Positions 1 through 9,500 of a stretch of 52,153 nt of DNA are shown here, piece by piece; position 1 is the stretch's first letter, and each line of letters starts with the position of its first letter. The position numbers were made by a program, and so were the translations under genes. The notes beneath the pieces are model-generated. The model was not told where the DNA came from and did no database searches. It saw only the letters and a list, made by a program, of their open reading frames with translations. The DNA is from an uncultured Ellagibacter sp. (lineage in GTDB: Bacteria; Actinomycetota; Coriobacteriia; Coriobacteriales; Eggerthellaceae). Where the stretch lies: contig CAKUKU010000015.1 in assembly GCA_934663775.1 (NCBI GenBank), forward strand, positions 1-52,153. Direction: 5' to 3'.

Positions 1-32
1 CCGTGAAGGTTCAAGTCCTTTCGCCCGCACCA
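1..32 (+). tRNA. tRNA-Leu, 3' end only (5' part outside window)
   Basis: The first 32 bases are the 3' end of a tRNA: last bases of a variable arm, a T arm (stem GAAGG/CCTTT with loop TTCAAGT), acceptor strand CGCCCGC, discriminator A and an encoded CCA. A73 and the apparent long variable arm favour leucine over serine. The anticodon lies outside the window, so the identity is inferred. Confidence 0.75.
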
Positions 33-78
33 GCTGGGGGAAGGGTGCTTTTCCTGCACCCTTCCCCCAGCTTCGTTT
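33..78 (+). terminator. Rho-independent terminator of the tRNA-Leu gene
   Basis: A perfect 16-bp stem (33-48 with 56-71) and a 7-nt loop follow the CCA directly, and a T-rich tail (72-79) comes next. It sits between the tRNA and sstT, so sstT needs readthrough or a promoter I could not identify. Confidence 0.9.
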
Positions 79-109
79 TATGCAGCTTTCTCTAATGAAA
101 GGACCGCCA

Positions 110-1357
110 GTGGATACCATCAAGAAGATCGGGCGAACCTGGAACTCGATCAGCCTCATCAAGCGCATCATCGTGGGCTTGATCATCGGCACCATCCTCG
201 CGCTCGTCATCCCCGGGAACGAGATCATCGAGATGCTCGGCACGCTTTTCGTGAACGCCCTGAAAAGCGTCGCCCCCATCCTCGTGTTCTTCCTGGTCAT
301 CAGCGCTCTTTGCAACGCGAAGGGCGGCGGGCAGATGAAGCTCGTCATCATCTTGTACCTGGTGGGCACCTTCATCGCCGGCGCCGTCGCCGTCCTGGCG
401 AGCACGCTGTTCCCGGTTGATCTCACGCTTTCCGCTGCCGCCGAGTCCCAGTCTTCGCCCTCCGGCATCGGGGAGGTCCTCGCCACGCTGGTCACCAACG
501 TGGTGGCAAACCCGGTTACGGCCCTCATGAGCGCGAACTACCTGGGCATCCTCGCCTGGGCCATCGTTTTGGGCATTGCCCTGAGACGTGCAAACGACCA
601 GGTGAAAGACGTGTTCACGAGCATCTCCGACGCCGTGTCGACCGTCGTCCGCTGGATCATCGCGCTTGCCCCGTTCGGCATCTTGGGCCTTATCTACACG
701 GCAGTCTCCACCAATGGCCTGGAAATTTTCACCGAGTACGGTCAGCTGCTTCTCGTGCTCGTGGGCTGCATGCTCGTCATCGCCTTCGTCACCAACCCGA
801 TCCTCTCCTTCGCCTGCTTCCGCAAGAACCCCTACGGGCTTGTTCTTCGCTGCCTGAAGGATTCCGGCCTCACCGCGTTTTTCACCCGCAGCTCCGCGGC
901 GAACATCCCTGTGAACATGGAGCTGTGCCGCAAGCTGGGTCTTGACAAGGACAACTACTCGCTTTCCATCCCGCTCGGCGCGACCATCAACATGGGCGGC
1001 GCTGCGGTCACGATCTCGGTCATGGCCATGATGGCGGCGCACACGATGGGCATCCAGGTCGACATCCCCACCGCGATCATCCTGTCGGTCCTCTCCGCCG
1101 TGAGCGCATGCGGCGCGTCGGGCGTCGCCGGCGGCTCGCTGCTCCTGATCCCGCTCGCCTGCTCGCTGTTCGGCATCGGCAACGACATCGCGATGCAGGT
1201 CGTCGGCATCGGCTTCGTGATCGGCGTCATCCAGGACTCCTGCGAGACCGCGCTCAACTCCTCCTCCGACGTGCTCTTCGCCGCATCTGCCGAGTACAGC
1301 CAGTGGAGAAAGGAAGGCCGCGACTTCAAACCAGGAAAAGACATCGAAGCCGCGTAG
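110..1357 (+). CDS. sstT: Na+/serine-threonine symporter SstT
   Basis: A dicarboxylate/amino acid:cation symporter (DAACS) of the SstT branch, importing L-serine and L-threonine with Na+ across the cytoplasmic membrane. The translation shows about nine hydrophobic segments and the family signatures [12 protein letters not shown], a serine-rich re-entrant loop, and [18 protein letters not shown], plus the C-terminal [18 protein letters not shown] typical of SstT. Length (415 residues from the chosen start) matches the family. GTG at 110 is preferred because GAAAGGA sits 6 nt upstream; the in-frame ATG at 80 lies in the tail of the preceding terminator and ATG at 95 has no ribosome site. It is a single-gene unit closed by a terminator. 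No regulatory site is evident. Confidence 0.93.
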   Translation: MDTIKKIGRTWNSISLIKRIIVGLIIGTILALVIPGNEIIEMLGTLFVNALKSVAPILVFFLVISALCNAKGGGQMKLVIILYLVGTFIAGAVAVLASTLFPVDLTLSAAAESQSSPSGIGEVLATLVTNVVANPVTALMSANYLGILAWAIVLGIALRRANDQVKDVFTSISDAVSTVVRWIIALAPFGILGLIYTAVSTNGLEIFTEYGQLLLVLVGCMLVIAFVTNPILSFACFRKNPYGLVLRCLKDSGLTAFFTRSSAANIPVNMELCRKLGLDKDNYSLSIPLGATINMGGAAVTISVMAMMAAHTMGIQVDIPTAIILSVLSAVSACGASGVAGGSLLLIPLACSLFGIGNDIAMQVVGIGFVIGVIQDSCETALNSSSDVLFAASAEYSQWRKEGRDFKPGKDIEAA

Positions 1358-1388
1358 AGCTTTACCGAAAAACAACCGAGCCTCACCA

Positions 1389-1420
1389 GAAAGCGCCCCG
1401 TCGAGGGCGCTTTCTTTTTT
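1389..1420 (+). terminator. Rho-independent terminator after sstT
   Basis: A 10-bp stem, GAAAGCGCCC with GGGCGCTTTC (1389-1398 / 1405-1414), is followed by a run of six T. It closes the sstT transcript. Confidence 0.93.
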
Positions 1421-1454
1421 CCTGGACCTCCCGCGTCAGTTCTTATCCTAAATC

Positions 1455-1514
1455 GAACATATTGCCTATATTTTGCATAATACTTGTTTTCATATGTTCT
1501 AATTCTGGTATAGT
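1455..1514 (+). promoter_or_regulatory. Candidate promoter and widely spaced inverted repeat before the uptake locus
   Basis: The AT-rich leader carries an extended -10 (TGG TATAGT, hexamer 1509-1514) with a weak -35-like TTGTTT at 1484-1489 (19-nt spacer). Just upstream lies a perfect 8-bp inverted repeat, GAACATAT (1455-1462) and ATATGTTC (1492-1499), with 29 nt between the arms. The right arm overlaps the promoter spacer, a position suited to an operator. It does not match the Fur or DtxR consensus I know. Promoter and operator are both inference. Confidence 0.45.
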
Positions 1515-1570
1515 CTCCTTTGGCTTTATTTGGCATTACGTATATTTTGATTTAGGGGATTTCAATTACG

Positions 1571-2674
1571 ATGCAGAAAAGCGCGCAGAGCATCACGGCG
1601 CCCGACTTCAGCGAAGAATACCGCGAGGCGCAGGCGGCGCTCGGGAAGAAGGTACCCTTCGGCGTGAAGCTCGGCATCGCCGCCGTGCTCGTCATCATGC
1701 TCTTCGTCTCGTTCGCGCTCGGGAAATACCCCGTCGCTCCCGACGAGCTCGTGAAAAACGTCGTCGCGCAAATAACCGTCGGCGTGTACAACCTGTTCAA
1801 CGATCCCGACATCGTCATCTCCGACGCCGCGAACACGGCGCTTTTCAACATCCGCCTGCCCCGCATCGTCGTCGTGATGTTCGTCGGCGCGGCGCTCTCC
1901 GTCGCCGGCGCCGCCTACCAGGGCATGTTCAAAAACCCGCTCACCTCGCCCGACCTGCTCGGCGCATCGGCGGGCGCGAGCTTCGGCGCGTGCCTGGCTC
2001 TTCTGCTCGACATGCCGAACTACATGGTGCAGGTCTTCGCGTTCGCGGGCGGCATGGTGGCCGTCGCATGCGCCGTGTGGCTCAACCGCATGGTGCGCTC
2101 CGACGCCATCTTGGGCCTCATCCTAGGCGGCATCCTGGTGTCGACGCTCTTCCAATCGGGCACCTCGCTCGTGAAGCTCATGGCAGACGCCAACGACAAG
2201 CTCCCCACTATCACCTTCTGGCTCATGGGCAGCTTCGCGAGCGTATCCGACGTCGACATGAAGGCCATCATCCTGCCGATGATCGGCGGGTTCGTCATAT
2301 TGCTGTTAGAGAGCTGGAAGCTCAACGTGCTCTCGTTCGGCGACGAGGAAGCGCGCTCGATGGGCGTGAAGACCAAGCGCGTGCGCCTTGTCGTCATCTT
2401 CGCGTCGACGCTCATCGTGTCCTGCTCGGTGGCCGTGTCGGGCATCGTCGGCTGGGTGGGCCTTGTCATCCCGCATCTCGCCCGCGCGCTCGTCGGCCCG
2501 AACTACCGCGTGCTGCTACCGACCTCCATGGTCATCGGCGCGAGCTACCTGCTCCTCATCGACAACTTCGCGCGCCTTTTGGCCACCGTGGAAATCCCCA
2601 TCGGCATCCTGACCTCGATCCTGGGCGTGCCGTTCTTCATCTTCATCTTCAAGCGCAACCAGAAGGGGTGGTAG
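1571..2674 (+). CDS. FecCD/BtuC-type ABC transporter permease (iron chelate, heme or corrinoid)
   Basis: The membrane subunit of a type II ABC importer for metal chelates. The 367-residue protein has an unusually polar N-terminal extension of about 35 residues, then about ten membrane segments with FecCD landmarks: the LPRIVVVMFVGAALSVAGAA segment near residue 98, KNPLTSPDLLGASAGASFGA near residue 122, and the C-terminal GWVGLVIPHLARALVGP motif that contacts the ATPase. It is first in an operon with the ATPase (3-nt gap) and the binding protein. Substrate cannot be read from the permease; iron-siderophore, heme, corrinoid and molybdate-like groups all use this fold. Confidence 0.93.
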   Translation: MQKSAQSITAPDFSEEYREAQAALGKKVPFGVKLGIAAVLVIMLFVSFALGKYPVAPDELVKNVVAQITVGVYNLFNDPDIVISDAANTALFNIRLPRIVVVMFVGAALSVAGAAYQGMFKNPLTSPDLLGASAGASFGACLALLLDMPNYMVQVFAFAGGMVAVACAVWLNRMVRSDAILGLILGGILVSTLFQSGTSLVKLMADANDKLPTITFWLMGSFASVSDVDMKAIILPMIGGFVILLLESWKLNVLSFGDEEARSMGVKTKRVRLVVIFASTLIVSCSVAVSGIVGWVGLVIPHLARALVGPNYRVLLPTSMVIGASYLLLIDNFARLLATVEIPIGILTSILGVPFFIFIFKRNQKGW

Positions 2675-2677
2675 AAC

Positions 2678-3556
2678 GTGGCATCCCTTCATAAGACAAG
2701 CGCACAAGAGCAGACGCCCGCCTCAGCAGACACGGCTGCCGCCCCCAACGCCCCCAACGCCCCCGCGGCAAGCGACGCTCCCCTGCTCGAGGTGCGCGAT
2801 CTGCACGGCGGCTACCACAAAAAGGAAATCGTCCACGGCGCATCGTTCACGGTGGAGCGCGGCGAGTTCGTCTGCATCATCGGCGCCAACGGCTGCGGAA
2901 AGACCACCACGCTCAAGAACATCTTAGGGCTCATGAAGCCGACCGCGGGCGGGGTGTTCATCAACGGCGTGAGCACGCACGACATGGAAGAACCCGAGCT
3001 CGCGCAGCACTTCGCCTACATTCCCCAGGCGCACACGCCGCCCTTCCCCTTCAACGTGTCCGACGTGGTGCTCATGGGGCGCACGCCGTACGTGAACCGC
3101 CTCGCCATCGTGAAGCCCGAGGACCGCGCCATCGCATGGCACGCCATGAAGCAGATGTCGATCGAGCACTTGGCCGACCGCCCCTATACCGCGCTTTCGG
3201 GTGGCCAGCAGCAGTTGGTGCTGATTGCACGCGCGCTCACGCAGCAGCCCGACCTGCTCGTCATGGACGAACCCACCGCAAGCCTCGACTTCGGCAACCA
3301 GCAGCTCGTGCTCTCGCGCATGAAGTCGCTCTCGCAGGCGGGCATGGGCGTGGTCATGGTGACGCACGACCCCGACCACGCGCTTTTCTGCGCCGACAAG
3401 GTTGTCGTCATGCAGGAGGGCAAAGTGACGCGCATCGGCACGGCGCGCAAAGTGATAACCAACGAGGTGTTGAGGGAAATCTACGGCACCAACGTGCACG
3501 TGCTCGACGTGGAAATCGAGCCGGGACGCACCGAACGCGTATGCATCCCGCTGTAG
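2678..3556 (+). CDS. FecE/BtuD-type ABC transporter ATP-binding protein
   Basis: The cytoplasmic ATPase partner of the upstream FecCD permease. It shows Walker A GANGCGKTT near residue 68, the Q-loop region, the signature LSGGQQQLVLIARAL near residue 173, Walker B LLVMDEPTASLD and the switch His in VMVTHDPDHAL. The start is GTG, 3 nt after the permease stop. The first 35 residues are a low-complexity Ala/Pro/Asn stretch with a short PNAPNAP-type repeat that is not part of the domain. 292 residues is slightly long for the family because of that extension. Confidence 0.95.
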   Translation: MASLHKTSAQEQTPASADTAAAPNAPNAPAASDAPLLEVRDLHGGYHKKEIVHGASFTVERGEFVCIIGANGCGKTTTLKNILGLMKPTAGGVFINGVSTHDMEEPELAQHFAYIPQAHTPPFPFNVSDVVLMGRTPYVNRLAIVKPEDRAIAWHAMKQMSIEHLADRPYTALSGGQQQLVLIARALTQQPDLLVMDEPTASLDFGNQQLVLSRMKSLSQAGMGVVMVTHDPDHALFCADKVVVMQEGKVTRIGTARKVITNEVLREIYGTNVHVLDVEIEPGRTERVCIPL

Positions 3557-3581
3557 GTTCCAACCATTTGGAGTGAGAGAT

Positions 3582-4775
3582 TTGACGTATTCGCATAATC
3601 AATCGAAGCCGATGAGCCGCAGGAAGTTCCTGCAGTTCGGCGGCGCGGCGGCGATGACCGTGCTTCTGCCCGCAAGCGGGCTTTTGTCGGGCTGCTCGGC
3701 CGACCAGGTGACCGAAACGCTCGACAACATGGGCGTGAAGTCGGGCCTCGACGCCACCTTCCGCGGCACGCGCGAGTTCACCGACTCCTGGGGCCGCACG
3801 CGCACCATCCCCACCGTAGACAAGCTCGAGCGCGTCTACTTCACAAGCGCCCTCGCGCAGATCTTCGTGTTCACGTTGGCCCCGCAGCTTCTTGGCGGCA
3901 CGGGTATGCAGTTCACGCCCCAGGAACTGAAGTACCTGCCCGCGGGCACCGAGAACCTCGTGTACATGGGCTCGCTTTCGGGCGGCGGCGAGATCGACCG
4001 CGAGATGCTGCTCAAGCAGAACATCCAGCTCGTGATCGACTGCTCGGGCACGACGCTTTCCGCATCCGACGTGTCCACCGCGCAAAAACTCGAGGACCAG
4101 ACGGGCATCCCCGCCCTGTGCATCGACGGCTCGTTCGACAACATCCGCACCGCCTACCAGCTGCTCGGCGAGATCCTCGGCGCCGAAGAGCGCGCGGGCA
4201 AGATATCGGAGTACCTCGAGCGCGTCTACAACGACGTGACCGCGGCCACCGCAGGCATCCCCGATTCCGAGAAGGTGCGCCTGTACTACGCGGAAGGCCC
4301 GCTCGGTCTGCAGACCGAGCCCGATCGCGGCCTGCACGCGCTCACCTTCGACGTGGCTGGCGCGAACAACGTCGCCGCCGTCGAGGAGACGCAGGGCATC
4401 GGCATGACCAACGTGAGCCTGGAAACCGTGCTCGCGTGGGACCCCGAGGTGATCATCGCGTGGGACGACGTCATCCGCGGCGGCGCCGACGAGATCATCC
4501 GCACCGACGCGAAGTGGAGCCACATCTCCGCCGTGAAGAACGGCCGCGTCTACACCATGCCGAACGCCCCGTTCGCGTGGTGCGACCGCCCACCGGGAGT
4601 GAACCGCTTCTTGGGCATCCAATGGATCGCGAACATGCTCTACCCCGATCGCTACGATGTTGACATGGTGGAGGAAGTCAAGAACTTCTACTCGCTTCTG
4701 TACTGGGTCGACATCACCGACGACGACGCGCGCGAGCTTCTGGGCAACTCGTATCCGCCCTACGGGAAGAACTAG
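3582..4775 (+). CDS. ABC transporter substrate-binding lipoprotein (Peripla_BP_2), Tat-exported
   Basis: The solute receptor of the FecCD-type importer, predicted to be tethered outside the membrane. The N-terminus has a twin-arginine motif (SRRKFLQF), a hydrophobic stretch and a lipobox LSGC. The rest matches the Peripla_BP_2 (FecB/BtuF/MolA) fold: an ERVYFTSA strand, a central helix, and AWDPEVIIAWDD and WSHISAVKNGRVY in the second lobe. The WCDRPPGVNRFLGIQW segment resembles MolA-type binders more than siderophore binders as I remember them, so substrate class stays open. TTG at 3582 is chosen because GGAG lies 8 nt upstream; GTG at 3573 has no ribosome site. It precedes the surface-protein gene by 2 nt. 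Confidence 0.88.
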   Translation: MTYSHNQSKPMSRRKFLQFGGAAAMTVLLPASGLLSGCSADQVTETLDNMGVKSGLDATFRGTREFTDSWGRTRTIPTVDKLERVYFTSALAQIFVFTLAPQLLGGTGMQFTPQELKYLPAGTENLVYMGSLSGGGEIDREMLLKQNIQLVIDCSGTTLSASDVSTAQKLEDQTGIPALCIDGSFDNIRTAYQLLGEILGAEERAGKISEYLERVYNDVTAATAGIPDSEKVRLYYAEGPLGLQTEPDRGLHALTFDVAGANNVAAVEETQGIGMTNVSLETVLAWDPEVIIAWDDVIRGGADEIIRTDAKWSHISAVKNGRVYTMPNAPFAWCDRPPGVNRFLGIQWIANMLYPDRYDVDMVEEVKNFYSLLYWVDITDDDARELLGNSYPPYGKN

Positions 4776-4777
4776 CG

Positions 4778-6562
4778 ATGCCCATGCAAACCGCGAAAAT
4801 GAAACGCCTGGCCACCGACGCGCTGCGCTGCGCGCTCGTTTTCCTGCTCGCGTTCTCCCTCACGTTCTACGCACAGGGAGCCGCGTTCGCGGAAGGCGAG
4901 GCGGACGGCGGTGCGGGCGAGCAGCCGACCCAGCCCGCCGAGCAGACGGTGGAGGGAATCTCGCTTTACTACGAGACTCCCTACGTCGGAAGCGGCTGGA
5001 AGGTGGCGGCGAACAGCTGGGAGCCCGTACCGAGCGAGCACGGCGCGCTCACGAAGAAGGGCGAGTCGCTGCAGTTCAAGGTGCAGTTGGTGTGGAACGA
5101 CGGCTCGACCTCGTGGGCGGGCGACACCGGGCACATGACCTCGTGGAGCTCGAGCGACCCGAGCATCGCGCATGTGACGACTTCGGGACAAGTAAGCGCC
5201 ATCGCGAACGGCACGGTCACGCTCACGGCGACCTGCGACAACATCTCCGTCGCCTACGCGATCGACGTCAGCGGTCAGAACAACGAGCTCTACGTCGAGA
5301 GCATCACCATCTGCGACGAGGGAGGCAACCCCTACACCGAGGCGGGCGCACGCCTGTACAGCACGAACCAAACGCTGCAGCTCAACGCACGCGTGACCGT
5401 GGTGAACCCCGCCGACGGCACATCGAGCGACTACTTCACCGCAAACGGGCTGCTAAGCCAGCAGACGAACGGCGCGATCGCCGATATCTCCTGGAGCGTG
5501 GACGACGGCACCTTCGGCTACGTTGAGCCGACGACGGGCCTCTACCGCCCCGCCGAGGAGGCGAACGTGTGGGTCACGGCGTCATCGACCGCGGGCCTTG
5601 GCGGCGCCACCGTCGCAGGCAAGGTGTGCGTGAGCACCGCAGGCGAGGAGAAACCCGACCCCGTGTCGCGCCCGCAGGACAGCCTCACCGTGAAAGTCGT
5701 CTGGGAGGATGCTCCCGACCAGGTCGTTTCCGAGAAAACCTTCTCGCGTGGCGAAATCGAGGCGATGGGCATGGTCGAACAGACCTACACCGTCATCGGA
5801 TCCGCGAACCGCTTCGCCACGGCGAGCGGGCGCGGCGTTCTGCTCTCGACCGTGCTCGAAGCTGCGGGAGCGAACCTCTCGGGCATCAAGGAGTTCCGCT
5901 TCGTCACCGCCGACACGCCCGTAGGCTCATCGGATTTCGGCACAGCGGTGAGCTACAACATGCTCTTCGGGTCGATTCGCTACTACTTCCCGCAATACGA
6001 CGCGGGCGGCAACGTGAACGACGCGGTGGCCGTATCGCCCATGCTCGCCGTGCAGTCGAATTTCCGCTGGTACAAGTACGGCGACTCGATCGACCCCGAC
6101 TACTCCGACATGAACGACAACGCCTGCTTCCGCCTGCTGTTCGGCGCGACGGGATCGGGCCAGGTCACATCCAACGCTCAGATCTACTGGATCAACACGA
6201 TCAAAGTCGTGCTCGCAGGCGCACCCCCCACGCAGACCGGCAAAGGCGACGGCAACGGAACCGGATCCGGCGGCTCGGGCGGAGGCGAAGGCGGAGGCGA
6301 AGGCGCGAGCACCGGCACCGACAACGGCAACGTCTCGGGCGTCGGGCAAGGCAGCGCCGAGGAAAGCGACGGCGGCGGCGGGTCCCCCTCGGGATCGTGG
6401 CGGGTCTACCAGGTGATGAACCCGAACGCCTCCAACGTCGACGCGATCGACTACGAGAACCCCTTAGCGCCCTTCGTCCTCCCCTTCGCCGTCGGCGTGG
6501 CAGCGGCGGGCGGCGTGCAGATGGGCGTCAGATACCGCAGACAGAAACTACCGTTGAGATAA
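4778..6562 (+). CDS. Exported Ig-like (Big_2) protein with C-terminal membrane anchor
   Basis: A 594-residue exported protein. It has a signal peptide (cut near ...AQGAAFA), two bacterial Ig-like modules (roughly residues 85-290), a domain at about 300-480 that also occurs twice in the SLH protein at 11935, a Gly/Ser/Glu-rich flexible linker (about 485-545), then a hydrophobic segment (about 570-590) ending in Arg/Lys residues, so the C-terminus is probably anchored in the membrane. No SLH or LPXTG motif is seen. It begins 2 nt after the binding-protein stop. The arrangement suggests a surface binding module that holds ligand close to the importer; this role is inferred from context only. Confidence 0.8.
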   Translation: MPMQTAKMKRLATDALRCALVFLLAFSLTFYAQGAAFAEGEADGGAGEQPTQPAEQTVEGISLYYETPYVGSGWKVAANSWEPVPSEHGALTKKGESLQFKVQLVWNDGSTSWAGDTGHMTSWSSSDPSIAHVTTSGQVSAIANGTVTLTATCDNISVAYAIDVSGQNNELYVESITICDEGGNPYTEAGARLYSTNQTLQLNARVTVVNPADGTSSDYFTANGLLSQQTNGAIADISWSVDDGTFGYVEPTTGLYRPAEEANVWVTASSTAGLGGATVAGKVCVSTAGEEKPDPVSRPQDSLTVKVVWEDAPDQVVSEKTFSRGEIEAMGMVEQTYTVIGSANRFATASGRGVLLSTVLEAAGANLSGIKEFRFVTADTPVGSSDFGTAVSYNMLFGSIRYYFPQYDAGGNVNDAVAVSPMLAVQSNFRWYKYGDSIDPDYSDMNDNACFRLLFGATGSGQVTSNAQIYWINTIKVVLAGAPPTQTGKGDGNGTGSGGSGGGEGGGEGASTGTDNGNVSGVGQGSAEESDGGGGSPSGSWRVYQVMNPNASNVDAIDYENPLAPFVLPFAVGVAAAGGVQMGVRYRRQKLPLR

Positions 6563-6581
6563 CTTCGGAAGGAGATTCGAA

Positions 6582-9500
6582 ATGAAGAAGAGCATCCGCA
6601 CTCAAGCAATGGGCGCAGCGTTCGCATTCGCCCTCACCTGCGCCGTGCCCTGCTCGGCATGGGCGGTCGAGACGCCGGACGGCGTGACCACCCTCGACGA
6701 GGCGCAATCGTGGGCCGAGGCCTATCTCGACGAAGGGCCATCGCTGCTTTCCGCCGACGAGGGGCAGACGGGCTGGGAGCTGCTCGATTTGGGCGGCTCA
6801 TCTTGGGACTTGCAGGCGGTGAGCGCCGACACCTCGTGGTACTCGTCAGGCGCGTCGAGCTACACCATCACTTCGGGCTCGCAACTCGCGGGGCTTGCCG
6901 AGCTCGTGAACTCGGGCGTGACCTTCGAGGGCAAGACCGTCACCCTAGGCGGCGACATCGTGTTCATCCACGCAGAGCTCACCCCCATCGGCGGGGAGGG
7001 CGGCGCCACCTTCAATGGCACCTTCGATGGCGCGGGCCACACCATCCGCGGCTATTCCATGACCTCCACCGCGGACGCGGGCGAGCGCGCGACCAACATT
7101 GCGCTTTTCGGCGAATGCGGCGAGAAGTCCCTCGTGAAGAATGTGAACGTGAGCGGCGCCTCCATCACCGTGCATCGCTCGGCGTCGTCCTCCCAGGCGG
7201 TTTCGAACGTCGCCGCGCTCGTAGCCGTCTCGAAGGGCTCGGTTGAGAACTGCACGGTCGACGCGACGATCGACGTCGCCGTCGACACGCCGCAGACCGA
7301 CACCCTGAAGTGCGTCATGTCGAGGATCGGCGGCATGGCCGCCAACGTCTACGGCAACGTGAAGAACTGCGAGTTCTCGGGCTCCGTGAAGGCGGTCACG
7401 AACACCGCAGGCTCCGACGGCACCGACGGCAACGGCCGCTCGCCCGGACTCGTCGTGGCGAAGAACATCGGCGGCGTCGTGGCGTATCTGGGCGACCCCG
7501 CGAAGGAAGAGGTCGTCGGCGGGAAGGGTCACGGCGAGATCTCGAACTGCGTATTCCCCGGCAGCATCCTCTCGCAATCCCCCTGCGAGGCGGGCACCGA
7601 CCGCTTCGGCGAGGCGATCTCCGCGAAGACCGAGGGCGTCGGCGGTATCGCGGGCTTCTCGCTCGGCAGCATCTACGACAGCGTGTGCAAGGGCAGCGTC
7701 GTGGGTGACCAGGCGACGATGACGGGCGGCATCGCGGGCGCGCTTCGCGGGCTTTCCATGGGCGGCGCAGGCGACACCACCGAGATCGACTACGGCTCGG
7801 CCGACGACGTGCTCTACGTGAAGCGCTGCACAACTGAGAAAAGCGCCCAGGTCACGGGCTTGCACGCCGGCGGCAGCATCGTCGGCAGCGCGGGCAGCTA
7901 CACCGTGGTCACCGAGTGCGCGAACGCGGCGAACGTCACCGTGAACCGCTGGAACAAGCCCTCGGGCGGCGGCGTTGTGGGCCAAAGCCACGGCACCGTG
8001 TCGTTCTCCAGCAACACCGGCACCGTGAAGACGGCCACGGGCGGCGGCTACTACGTCGCCGGCATCGCGGGCATGCTGCTTCAGTACGCGAAGGCCGACG
8101 GCACGCCCACCACGCCCACGCCCGAGATCTACGGCTGCTACAGCGCCGGCAAGATCGACGCGCTTCCCGGCAACAAAAGCGCAGGCCTCGTCGGTCAGAA
8201 CGAGGGCAACCTGCACGACTGCCTCGTCCTGAAGGACACCTGCCCCGACGGCGAGATCTACCATGTGGTCGACTCCAGTTCGGGCACGTATTCCAACTGC
8301 GCCTACGTGAGCGCCGCCGACCTGCGCGCGACAAGCTCCGTCGCCGTGCTGAACAAGCAGCGCAACGGCGCCGAGTGGGACAACTACTTCATGATTTCCA
8401 ACGGCCAGAACAACGGCTACCCCGTCCTTAAGAGCAGCACCGCCGCATCGTCGACGACGAAGCTCACCGGGGTTTCCGCCACCTGCAGGGAGAACGCGAC
8501 GTACTCCGGCGGCGACGCGGTGCCGCGCCTTTCCGTGACCATGGGCGGCAAGACCTTAATCCAGGACGTCGACTTCTACGTGGTGCCGCAGAAGGGCGCC
8601 ACCAACATCGGCAGCGGGTACCGCGCGAGCATCGTCGGCATCGGCTCCTACTCGGGCACCCAGGAGAGCGTCTGCGCCTACGGCATCGACAAGGGCGACC
8701 TTTCCACCTGCAACGTCTCTATCAAGAGCAGCAAGTTCGATTACACGAAGAAGAACATCACGGCGAGCGACATCACCGTCACCGACGCCTACGGCAACAA
8801 GCTTCCCGAGAGCTGGTATACCTTCTCGTTCAAGACCTGCACCTACAACGGCACGGACGCCACCTACAAGGGACGAACCATGGTCGAGCGTTACATCTCG
8901 CCCACCAAGTCGGTGAACATGACGCAGACGGCACCCGAATGGTCCGCCGACGGCGTGGTCCACTACGGCTACTACCCCGTTACCATCACCGCAACCTCCT
9001 CGTCGCCCTACACGGGCGCGACCGAGGGCCTGTTCAAAATCACGCCGGCGAGCCTCATGAGCGACGTTGACATCGAGTACATGAACTGGGACGGCCAGAG
9101 CGTGGCGTGGAATGACAACGCGAGCGCGTTCGAGAACGGCGCTCCCGTGTTCAACTACACCGGCGAGCAGATCCGCCCGACCATCTCCAAGGTCACCTAC
9201 AAGGGTCACACGCTCACCGAAGGCGTCGACTACCAGCTCGTCTACGGCAACCCCAACTCAGACACGAACACGAGCAACTTCACTCAGTACGCAAACGTCG
9301 GCTCGGCCGACACGAACGAAGTCGGCTGCGTGACCGTGCGCTTCAAGGGCGGCGGGCGTCCCTTCGACTTCGACAACTTCGTGAACATGTACTTCATCAT
9401 CCACGGCGAGAACGCGCCCGCGCCGGCGAGCATCGGCAACTGCACCGTCATCGCAAACGACCAGGCCTACACCGGCAAGGACATCACGCCCGTGAAGGTC

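Noticed and set aside
80..109. ATG at 80 as the sstT start
   Set aside because: It is in the T-rich tail of the tRNA terminator with no ribosome site; GTG at 110 has GAAAGGA at proper distance.
92..1375. Long open frame antisense to sstT, rich in Asp, Glu, Gly and His
   Set aside because: GC-rich antisense shadow: no ribosome site, biased composition (many Asp/His/Arg), and the + strand gene is clear. The same reasoning removes the other long antisense and alternate-frame openings, such as those opposite the SLH genes, smc and gpsA.
7081..8440. Gly-rich repeats in the large SLH gene as a CRISPR or tandem DNA repeat
   Set aside because: The repeats are protein-level GLUG-like motifs with diverged DNA; there are no identical direct repeats with even spacers. 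No CRISPR array was seen anywhere in the window.
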